Shown here: positions 1-4,627 of the stretch, piece by piece
How positions within the stretch are numbered: position 1 is the stretch's first letter
Layout: each line of letters begins with the position of its first letter
Assembly: GCA_003978395.1 (NCBI GenBank)
Contig: QNZV01000134.1
Span: forward strand, 1-5,590
Direction of reading: 5' to 3'
DNA length: 5,590 bases
DNA from: Sulfurovum sp.
GTDB lineage: Bacteria > Campylobacterota > Campylobacteria > Campylobacterales > Sulfurovaceae
The notes under the pieces: model-generated
Seen by the model: only the letters and a program-made list of their open reading frames with translations
Database searches by the model: none
Told to the model about the DNA's origin: nothing
Program-made: the position numbers and the translations under genes

Positions 1-1
1 A

Positions 2-703
2 AAAGCTGTTCCAACTGGTGCAGAGTATATAGCTACCAATGAGAGTATAAAAGAAGAGCCAAGAGTTATTGATTCTAAAAATAGTTTAGATTCTGTTGTT
101 GTTGAAGACAATTCAATCTATATTGATAATGAGACAGAAGAGATAACAACAAAAGAAGAGCCTCTTGAAGAAAAAGAGCCTCCTAAAATAGTTACCGTAC
201 CAGAAGTTAAAAGAACTCCTTTCGAAGCGACACACCCTATCTCTTTGGGAAGTAAAATTGAGACGGTTCCACATCATAATAGTTCATTGGGTAGACCTAT
301 TATAAAAGAGACAAAAGATATATTTAATAGAGTGGCGATTAAAAACTTTTTAGATGAATTTATAGCCTCTTCAGCTACTGGTTCAGTAGAGGATATTGCT
401 TCTAAATATGATTATCATGTAGATAGATACTTCTCTTTAAAAAATATAACTCAGAGTCGTATTAAAAAAGATAAGAGTCGTTATAATAGAAAGTGGACAA
501 AGAGAGAGTTTAGTATAGAGAAATTTAAAATTATAAGAAAATATCATAAGGATGGTACTGATTATTGTGATATTAAAACTGCTACTAAATGGAAAGTCTC
601 AACAGATAGTGGAAAGAGAGCAAAAGGAATAAGTCATGGTTTCATGACAATAAAGAAAACAGATAATGGTTTTAAAGTAAAATCAATTTATACAGTTCAC
701 TAG
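2..703 (+). CDS. 3' part of an acidic-linker protein with a C-terminal NTF2-like domain (5' end outside window)
   Basis: The reading frame is open from base 2 to a TAG at 701-703, giving 233 residues of a longer protein. A TTG at 245 could be mistaken for the start, but the frame continues upstream without a stop, has no Shine-Dalgarno there, and codes for a typical linker. Residues 1-80 are rich in E, K, S, T and P, with KEEP written twice (IKEEPRV, TKEEPLEEKEP), and look disordered. Residues about 101-233 look like a compact alpha+beta domain: an initial helix (FNRVAIKNFLDEFIA), then YDYHVDRYF, the segment KDKSRYNRKWTKREFSI, and a closing KGISHGFMTIKK...FKVKSIYTV. That pattern recalls NTF2/SnoaL-like domains appended to larger bacterial proteins, where 'DK..Y..rWp.R.y' is common. 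This assignment is by eye and moderate. No catalytic role can be inferred and the N-terminal domains are unseen. It lies 25 bases before moaC and is probably co-transcribed with it. Confidence 0.6.
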   Translation, partial: KAVPTGAEYIATNESIKEEPRVIDSKNSLDSVVVEDNSIYIDNETEEITTKEEPLEEKEPPKIVTVPEVKRTPFEATHPISLGSKIETVPHHNSSLGRPIIKETKDIFNRVAIKNFLDEFIASSATGSVEDIASKYDYHVDRYFSLKNITQSRIKKDKSRYNRKWTKREFSIEKFKIIRKYHKDGTDYCDIKTATKWKVSTDSGKRAKGISHGFMTIKKTDNGFKVKSIYTVH

Positions 704-728
704 TTAACTAAAAAAATAAAGGTAAAAA

Positions 729-1199
729 ATGAATTTAACACATTTAGATGAGAATAATAAACCAAAAATGGTGGATGTCTCAGATAAAGAAGAGAGTACA
801 CGTGTGGCTATTGCTTCAGGAATTATTGAAGTAACTCCTGAAGCTTATAAGGCTGTTGTAGAGAATATTGCAAAAAAAGGTCCTGTATTGCAAACAGCAG
901 TAATTGCTGCAATTCAAGGGGCAAAGGAGACTTCTAGGCTTATTCCTATGTGTCACCCTTTGATGTTAACTTCCATTAAAACAGATATTGAAGAGATTGC
1001 TGATTTACCAGGATTTAAATTGACCCTTCGCGTAAAACTCAAAGGTCGAACAGGTGTTGAGATGGAAGCACTTATGGGTGTCTCTGTTGGTCTGTTAACA
1101 ATCTATGATATGCTTAAAGCAATAGACAAAGGGATGGTTATTCGTAATATACAATTAGAAGAAAAAACAGGAGGAGTCTCAGGTGCTTTTAGACGCTAA
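729..1199 (+). CDS. moaC: Cyclic pyranopterin monophosphate synthase MoaC
   Basis: This is a full-length MoaC of 156 residues, close to the usual 150-160. MoaC acts in the cytoplasm in molybdenum cofactor synthesis, converting the MoaA product (3',8-cyclo-7,8-dihydro-GTP) to cyclic pyranopterin monophosphate. Family signatures are clear: MVDVSDKEESTR at 14-25, PMCHPLMLT at 73-81, GRTGVEMEAL at 106-115 and TIYDMLKAIDKGMVI at 124-138, ending in KTGGVSGAFRR. Residues matching the E. coli active site are present with an offset of one: K50, H76, D127 and K130. The ATG at 729 follows a weak AAAGGT Shine-Dalgarno about six bases upstream. No promoter is visible in the 25-base gap after the preceding gene, so it is probably read from upstream. 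The next gene starts inside its 3' end. The product fits an organism using molybdoenzymes such as nitrate reductase. Confidence 0.96.
   Translation: MNLTHLDENNKPKMVDVSDKEESTRVAIASGIIEVTPEAYKAVVENIAKKGPVLQTAVIAAIQGAKETSRLIPMCHPLMLTSIKTDIEEIADLPGFKLTLRVKLKGRTGVEMEALMGVSVGLLTIYDMLKAIDKGMVIRNIQLEEKTGGVSGAFRR
1169..1176 (+). promoter_or_regulatory. Strong Shine-Dalgarno inside moaC that sets the GTG start of the DUF493 gene
   Basis: AGGAGGAG lies within the last codons of moaC, six bases before the GTG at 1183. It is the best ribosome binding site in the window. No ATG or TTG suitable as a start lies nearby in that frame, so it supports the GTG start and the 17-base overlap. Confidence 0.75.
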
Positions 1200-1452
1200 C
1201 TCTTCTGAAAAACCAAAGATAGAGTACCCTTGTGAATGGGGTTACAAGATTATAGGAACAGACAAGCTTAAACTTGAAGCCGTGATTTTTGAAGTGATGG
1301 GAAGCCGTGACTACAAACAAAAAGGAGGAAATAAATCCAGTAAGGGTAAATTTCACTCTTTAAGTACAGCTTGTCAAGTTGAATCACAAGAAGATAGAGA
1401 TGCTCTGTTTAAAGCATTTCAAGAGCATGAAGATGTAAAGATGGTTATCTAG
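1183..1452 (+). CDS. DUF493 (YbeD-like) family protein
   Basis: This small soluble protein of 89 residues matches the layout of E. coli YbeD (87 residues). It shows I-E-Y-P-C-E-W-G-Y-K-I-I-G near the N-terminus (YbeD: FPTPFTYKVMG), the signature SSKGKFHSLS at about 52-61 (YbeD: SSKGNYHSVS), and a C-terminal helix plus strand ending VKMVI (YbeD: VRMVL). The family adopts a ferredoxin-like, ACT-like fold; its biochemical role is not established as far as I know, and no catalytic residues can be pointed to. The start is GTG, supported by the Shine-Dalgarno at 1169-1176. It overlaps moaC by 17 bases, implying co-transcription and probably coupled translation. It is the last gene of the run: its TAG at 1450-1452 lies within the terminator hairpin. 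Confidence 0.9.
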   Translation: MLLDANSSEKPKIEYPCEWGYKIIGTDKLKLEAVIFEVMGSRDYKQKGGNKSSKGKFHSLSTACQVESQEDRDALFKAFQEHEDVKMVI

Positions 1453-1468
1453 GCATCTTCTTTTTTTT
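1429..1468 (+). terminator. Intrinsic terminator of the moaC/DUF493 operon, overlapping the gene's 3' end
   Basis: GAAGATG at 1429-1435 pairs perfectly with CATCTTC at 1454-1460. Inside it, AGAT (1439-1442) pairs with ATCT (1447-1450) around a GGTT tetraloop, and the two stems are separated by a symmetric 3x3 internal loop. Eight T residues (1461-1468) follow directly. The left arm encodes the last residues of the DUF493 protein and the stop codon sits on the right side of the inner stem. Confidence 0.8.
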
Positions 1469-1490
1469 AAACTCGTGCCAATCGTTCAGA

Positions 1491-1496
1491 TATAAT
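1491..1496 (+). promoter_or_regulatory. Candidate -10 box for the Ub-Mut7C/Mut7-C unit
   Basis: A perfect TATAAT lies 23 bases after the upstream T tract, with no convincing -35 box, which is normal for Campylobacterota housekeeping promoters. It would start transcription near 1503 and give a 5' leader of about 170 bases. Other AT-rich hexamers closer to the gene are poorer matches. Inference only. Confidence 0.45.
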
Positions 1497-1502
1497 ATAC
1501 TA

Positions 1503-1672
1503 ATCGGGTTACTTTATAAACCCATCTTCCTACAAGAAAAGGTTTTTTAAATCAATAAAGTATGTGTGATTTATATATCACTTCTTATTTGTGTCAAATA
1601 GTACTGTCAATAGATGTAATGAGTTTCGGAGTAGGAGAGAAACTTGTAAAATTCATTTAATGCACGGAGACT
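1503..1672 (+). other. Long 5' leader with several potential hairpins, no recognised riboswitch
   Basis: This gene-free stretch contains GGGTT (1506-1510) paired with AACCC (1519-1523), a palindrome GTGAT-N6-ATCAC at 1566-1581, and AATGAGTTTC (1618-1627) that can pair with GAAAC (1639-1643) and TCATT (1653-1657). TCCTAC (1528-1533) can also pair at long range with GTAGGA (1631-1636). I do not recognise a known riboswitch or small RNA. A 32-codon ORF (1562-1660) also lies here, but its Shine-Dalgarno is poor. The leader ends in GGAG (1666-1669) just before the gene start. Confidence 0.35.
1566..1581. repeat. Near-palindrome GTGAT-N6-ATCAC, possible operator or hairpin
   Basis: GTGAT at 1566-1570 and ATCAC at 1577-1581 flank TTATAT. 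The half-sites resemble those of Crp/Fnr-family regulators, but the spacer is two bases longer than in the E. coli CRP site (GTGAT-N4-ATCAC). It lies about 95 bases before the gene start. Role unknown. Confidence 0.25.
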
Positions 1673-2227
1673 ATGATGCCTTTTTATATAACCCCAAAAA
1701 CCTTAACAAAACAAGCCAAAACTTTAGTAAAACATTGGTCATATGAGAGACTTAAACTAACCAAAGCCAGAGAAATACTATGTCAACTCTATGGCTATAA
1801 AAGCAACCACCACTATAAACAACTAGAAGTCCAAAAGGGACTTACACTTCCTAGTATTAGCCAAGACGTGGTCTTTTTGAACTATAGACGATGGATTCAA
1901 AAACTAGCAAATTTAGGCTCACTCAATGAGACACAATCTAAAAAAATGCTTCACCTTTTATGGAACAACTACTTAAATGATAATGTGAAAATACCTAAAT
2001 ATCTCTACACTGCAACTTTTACTTTTTATGGAGAGTGTAATGACCTTTTAGATGAGTCAAGCCTAGAGTATCCTTTCAATGACAATCCTTCTGTCAAAGA
2101 TGCCATAGAGGCATTAGGTCTACCTCATGTAGAAGTAGGAGCAATTGTTGTCAATGGTGAAAATGTAGACTTTGAGCATACCCTAAATGAGCATGATAGA
2201 GTAGAAGTTTTTTCTCATAATATATGA
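1673..2227 (+). CDS. Protein with C-terminal ubiquitin-like Ub-Mut7C domain and an extra N-terminal region
   Basis: The protein has 184 residues. Residues about 112-184 match the Ub-Mut7C (Mut7-C ubiquitin) beta-grasp domain: ATFTFYGECNDLL, then YPFNDNPSVKDAIEALGLPHVEVGAIVVNGE and a closing HDRVEVF. The domain is related in fold to MoaD and ThiS, but there is no C-terminal GG, so sulphur carriage is not expected. It normally precedes a Mut7-C RNase in the same chain; here the RNase is the next gene, overlapping by 4 bases (ATGA). Residues about 8-52 look helical (TLTKQAKTLVKHW...KAREILCQLYGYKSNHHYKQL) and resemble a short helical module seen at the N-terminus of some proteobacterial 'glyoxalase superfamily' hypothetical proteins; this is a weak resemblance. 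Residues 53-111 are unassigned. Two ATGs lie in tandem: the second (1676) has the better distance from GGAG at 1666-1669 (six bases against three), so the real protein may lack the first Met. Confidence 0.8.
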   Translation: MMPFYITPKTLTKQAKTLVKHWSYERLKLTKAREILCQLYGYKSNHHYKQLEVQKGLTLPSISQDVVFLNYRRWIQKLANLGSLNETQSKKMLHLLWNNYLNDNVKIPKYLYTATFTFYGECNDLLDESSLEYPFNDNPSVKDAIEALGLPHVEVGAIVVNGENVDFEHTLNEHDRVEVFSHNI

Positions 2228-2721
2228 AAGCTCTTCCCTTTAAACCTAAAGAGTTAACCTTTTTACTTGATGTTCATCTTGGAACATTGGCACGATACTT
2301 ACGCATGGCAGGATTTAATACTCTGTATGAAACCAAAGATTATGGGGATGCTTTTCTCGCTGAGTTGGCTTCTGATTCACTCATAATGCTCAGTCGTGAC
2401 ATTGGTTTACTAAAGCGTGGAAAAGTTAAATATGGACGATGGGTACGAAATGTTGACCCAGAGAGACAGTTTAAAGAGATTGTAAAAGCTTATGAACTAG
2501 AGAAATCATTCAAACCTTTTTCTCGTTGTCTAAAATGTAATGGAGAAATCCATATTGTTCCAAAAGATACTATAGAAGGTCGTGTGCCTCCTAAAGTTTA
2601 TGAGTGGTGTGATAAGTTTAGAGCATGCGATGGTTGTTTACAAGTCTACTGGAAAGGTTCACACTACGAAAAAATGGTAAAGATGATGGAGGTTCACTTT
2701 AGCAATAATAGGACTTTTTAA
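2224..2721 (+). CDS. Mut7-C RNase domain protein (PIN-like fold with zinc ribbon)
   Basis: This 165-residue protein is a stand-alone Mut7-C domain, the family named after the C-terminus of C. elegans MUT-7 and predicted to be an RNase with a PIN-like fold. Visible signatures are FLLDVHLGTLARYLRMAGF at 13-31 with D16, the motif LSRDIGLLKR at 56-65 with D59, D42/E47 between them as further acidic candidates, and WVRNVDPERQ at 73-82. The four-cysteine zinc ribbon is complete: C102-x2-C105 (RCLKCNG) and C135-x2-C138, followed by VYWKGSHYEKM. The start overlaps the stop of the preceding gene (ATGA) and has no Shine-Dalgarno of its own, so it probably depends on translational coupling. An in-frame TAA at 2218-2220 rules out an upstream start. 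The substrate is unknown; a role in RNA processing or decay is inferred from the fold. It ends 63 bases before the convergent outer-membrane gene. Confidence 0.9.
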   Translation: MKALPFKPKELTFLLDVHLGTLARYLRMAGFNTLYETKDYGDAFLAELASDSLIMLSRDIGLLKRGKVKYGRWVRNVDPERQFKEIVKAYELEKSFKPFSRCLKCNGEIHIVPKDTIEGRVPPKVYEWCDKFRACDGCLQVYWKGSHYEKMVKMMEVHFSNNRTF

Positions 2722-2722
2722 G

Positions 2723-2764
2723 AAAAAAAGTAAAACTTAGCCCTATATGAAAAGAGCTAAGTTT
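2723..2764 (-). terminator. Hairpin terminator for the outer-membrane protein gene, between convergent genes
   Basis: AAACTTAGC (2733-2741) pairs perfectly with GCTAAGTTT (2756-2764) across a 14-base loop. Read on the - strand, the stem is followed by a T-rich run that includes seven T (2723-2729 on the + strand as A), so it works best for the - strand gene. On the + strand only three T close the stem and A residues follow, so termination of the Mut7-C gene here would be weaker. Confidence 0.7.
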
Positions 2765-2784
2765 AAAAGAAAAAAATCGAAAAA

Positions 2785-3288
2785 TTAAAAATTCATCTGT
2801 ACACCAGCACCAAGATTATTTGAAGAACCTTTATCTGTGAAATCTGCATAGACAGATAAGCCGTTACTAAGAGGATAAGTAGCACCGAGACCATAAGAGA
2901 GAGAAGTTGTTCCTACTTCTGAACCAATCCATGCTCCATTTACACTCCAGCTTTCATAATTTAGTCCTAAACGAGGTTTAATTGTAACAGAAGTATTTGG
3001 AATATTAAAATTATATACAGCATATGTCCCTAGTCCAAAAATACTTACATCCCAACTATTAAAAGTAGGAGAGGATGGGTCTACCACAGTTTGGGATACT
3101 TCTAACTCTACAGCAAAGTTAGGTAAAACATTATCAAGTTTCATCCCTGCTGTTCCCACAATACTTACTCCACTATCCCAATAGCTTAGAGTTGTAATAG
3201 CTGCACCTACGCTTCCATATATCTCTCCTGCAACTGCTCCTGTTGATAATAGTGCTGATACTGCTACTGCTGATAAAATTTTTTTCAT
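2785..3288 (-). CDS. Small outer-membrane beta-barrel protein (OmpX/opacity-like type)
   Basis: This is a 167-residue precursor with a textbook signal peptide: MKK, a hydrophobic stretch ILSAVAVSALLSTG, and a cleavage site after AVA (residue about 20), leaving GEIYGSVG at the mature N-terminus. The mature part of about 147 residues alternates polar and non-polar residues (YGSVGAAITTLSYW, FAVELEVSQTVV, SIFGLGTYAVYNF, VTIKPRLGLNYESW, TSLSYGLGATYPL, SVYADFTDKG) and ends in LGAGVQMNF. A terminal Phe is the usual recognition signal for outer-membrane barrel assembly. Size and strand count fit an eight-stranded barrel of the OMP beta-barrel superfamily. It could bind ligands, aid adhesion or stabilise the membrane; sequence alone does not say. 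The Shine-Dalgarno AAAGGA lies about seven bases before the ATG. It is divergent from nrdB. Confidence 0.85.
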   Translation of the reverse strand: MKKILSAVAVSALLSTGAVAGEIYGSVGAAITTLSYWDSGVSIVGTAGMKLDNVLPNFAVELEVSQTVVDPSSPTFNSWDVSIFGLGTYAVYNFNIPNTSVTIKPRLGLNYESWSVNGAWIGSEVGTTSLSYGLGATYPLSNGLSVYADFTDKGSSNNLGAGVQMNF

Positions 3289-3351
3289 TTTGTTATCCTT
3301 TCTAATAATTAATAATTTTCTTAACTAGCTATAAAATACCCAAGTAAAAAT

Positions 3352-3360
3352 ATTATAACA
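3352..3360 (-). promoter_or_regulatory. Extended -10 promoter element for the outer-membrane protein gene
   Basis: On the - strand this reads TGTTATAAT, a perfect TATAAT with the TGn extension. It would give a transcript start near 3345 and a 5' leader of about 57 bases. No -35 box is evident. Confidence 0.5.
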
Positions 3361-3418
3361 CATAAATACTTTAAAAAAGTTTTAAAATATTATTTTTTAT
3401 TAATTTGTTTTCTAGGAT

Positions 3419-3433
3419 AAACTTTATAAGTTT
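3419..3433. repeat. Palindrome AAACTT-TAT-AAGTTT between divergent genes, possible operator
   Basis: These are perfect 6-base arms with a 3-base centre in the shared regulatory region between the outer-membrane gene and nrdB. In such AT-rich DNA a chance occurrence is quite possible. I recognise no specific regulator site. Confidence 0.2.
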
Positions 3434-3463
3434 TCTACTTTTTTCATATTATAAATTATAAGA

Positions 3464-3506
3464 TTGACAAGTATAAAAGAGTTTTTATAAACAAACAAGA
3501 TATAAT
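3464..3506 (+). promoter_or_regulatory. Candidate nrdB promoter(s)
   Basis: TTGACA (3464-3469) and TATAAA (3486-3491) are 16 bases apart, a good sigma-70 arrangement. A second, perfect TATAAT at 3501-3506 could act as an alternative -10 box, with a start near 3513 and a short leader of about 23 bases. Which is used cannot be decided from sequence. I found no clear NrdR box pair. Confidence 0.5.
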
Positions 3507-3524
3507 CATATTTATTATAATTTT

Positions 3525-3530
3525 AGGAGA
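3525..3530 (+). promoter_or_regulatory. Ribosome binding site of nrdB
   Basis: AGGAGA sits five bases before the ATG at 3536 and fixes the start, which also agrees with the family's usual N-terminus. Confidence 0.7.
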
Positions 3531-3535
3531 TATAC

Positions 3536-4549
3536 ATGGATGTAAAACACTACTATAATCCCAATGGTCAAGAAATTTTAGATGAAGGGATTTTTGGTGG
3601 TTCGCCAACAGGATTTGTAGATTTTAACCGTTCTAAGTACAAATGGGACAGCAATATTTATGATTTAATGAATGCAAACACATGGTTTCCATCAGAAGTT
3701 AATACATCTACAGAAAAGAGAAATTTTGAAAAGCTTAGTGATAACGAACAAGCAATTTATAAACTCACTTTTGCTCAATTAAGTTTTAACGACTCTGCTC
3801 AAGAAGAGTATCTGTGTGATTTTAGAAGATTGGCAAATAATCGTTTGGTTAAATCTGTACTCTCTTTACAAATAATGCAAGAGGTAAACCACTCTAAGAG
3901 CTACTCTGTATTGCTTGATGCTTGTGGTAACTCGGAAGAGGTCTTTAATCTATACAAACATGATGATGCTCTTAACCGTAAAAACCAACAGATTTCAGAG
4001 CAGTTTGCACGACATATTGAGGGTGGTTCTGTAGATAAAATGCTTCTGAGTGCAATGGCGAGTGTTAATTTAGAAGGTATTTATTTTCTATTAGGATTTT
4101 CGTATATCTATCTACTTGGAGATAAAGTTCCAGGAGCTAGAGATATGATTAAATTTATTGCTCGAGATGAATTGAATACACATTTACCTCTTTTTAGTAA
4201 TATTTTTAAAACCATTCGAAAAGAGAATAAAATTTTAACCTCGACCATAGATTCTGCTTATAGTATGATTGAAGATGCTGTTAAAATTGAGTTGGAATAT
4301 GGGAATTATCTACTAAAACAATACCCAATTATGGGGGTAACTCCTCAATTGATGGAACGTACTGTTCACAATTATGCCAATGATAGACTCAAAAAGATAG
4401 GTCTTGACCCAATATTTAAAACTACAGATACAACCTATCTTCAAAAACTTGTAACAAAACATTTGAATATGAATGAAGTTAAAAGTAACTTTTTTGAAAG
4501 TAATGTATCTAACTACGCAAAGTCAAGTATTGATTTAGATGATTTTTAA
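3536..4549 (+). CDS. nrdB: Ribonucleotide reductase class I small (beta) subunit NrdB
   Basis: The protein has 337 residues, full length for Campylobacterota NrdB (about 340). It carries the di-iron centre and tyrosyl radical of aerobic ribonucleotide reductase and partners the large subunit NrdA, which is not in this window. Metal ligands inferred by comparison with E. coli are D86, E116, H119, E180, E212 and H216; the radical tyrosine is Y123 (E-V-N-H-S-K-S-Y, as E-x-x-H-x-x-x-Y in E. coli). W50 and D211 fit the radical-transfer path, and Y327 in the tail (NYAKSSIDLDDF) matches the E. coli Y356 role, with the DDF end binding NrdA. One oddity: E212 and H216 are four apart (RDELNTH), whereas E. 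coli (RDEALH) has three, and the codons read unambiguously. The loop between E180 and E212 is about two residues shorter than the Helicobacter sequence as I recall it. Single-gene unit with its own promoter, convergent with the nirS-like gene. Confidence 0.95.
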   Translation: MDVKHYYNPNGQEILDEGIFGGSPTGFVDFNRSKYKWDSNIYDLMNANTWFPSEVNTSTEKRNFEKLSDNEQAIYKLTFAQLSFNDSAQEEYLCDFRRLANNRLVKSVLSLQIMQEVNHSKSYSVLLDACGNSEEVFNLYKHDDALNRKNQQISEQFARHIEGGSVDKMLLSAMASVNLEGIYFLLGFSYIYLLGDKVPGARDMIKFIARDELNTHLPLFSNIFKTIRKENKILTSTIDSAYSMIEDAVKIELEYGNYLLKQYPIMGVTPQLMERTVHNYANDRLKKIGLDPIFKTTDTTYLQKLVTKHLNMNEVKSNFFESNVSNYAKSSIDLDDF

Positions 4550-4585
4550 TGTAAGTAATGAAAATTCTGTTTAATAGATAGTTTA

Positions 4586-4619
4586 GATAAAACACAAGCC
4601 AAAAAGCTTATGTTTTATC
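4586..4619. terminator. Strong stem-loop between convergent nrdB and nirS-like genes
   Basis: GATAAAACA (4586-4594) pairs with TGTTTTATC (4611-4619), then a C/A mismatch, then AAGC (4596-4599) with GCTT (4606-4609) around a six-base loop. The stem has nearly 14 pairs and lies 36 bases after nrdB and 8 bases after the - strand gene. A clean T tract is missing on both sides, so it is a likely but atypical bidirectional terminator or an mRNA 3'-end protector. Confidence 0.55.
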
Positions 4620-4627
4620 ATTAGATA

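Noticed and set aside
245..703. TTG at 245 as the start of a 152-residue protein
   Set aside because: The frame is open to the window's left edge, upstream codons form a normal acidic linker, and no ribosome binding site precedes the TTG.
701..710. Perfect 10-base palindrome TAGTTAACTA between the first gene and moaC
   Set aside because: It is all-paired with no loop, is followed by A rather than T residues, and includes the stop codon, so it cannot be a terminator. It is probably chance in AT-rich DNA.
704..728. Molybdenum cofactor riboswitch upstream of moaC
   Set aside because: The gap is only 25 bases, far too short for that element, and no separate promoter is visible.
2205..2227. Programmed frameshift joining the Ub-Mut7C and Mut7-C frames at the T6 run
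   Set aside because: Slipping into the second frame at the T run meets TAA at 2218-2220 before the RNase coding sequence. The ATGA overlap with coupled restart explains the data better.
3436..3535. NrdR boxes upstream of nrdB
   Set aside because: I looked for paired ACACWATATATWGT-like sites. The AT-rich sequence gives only poor partial matches with no proper pair.
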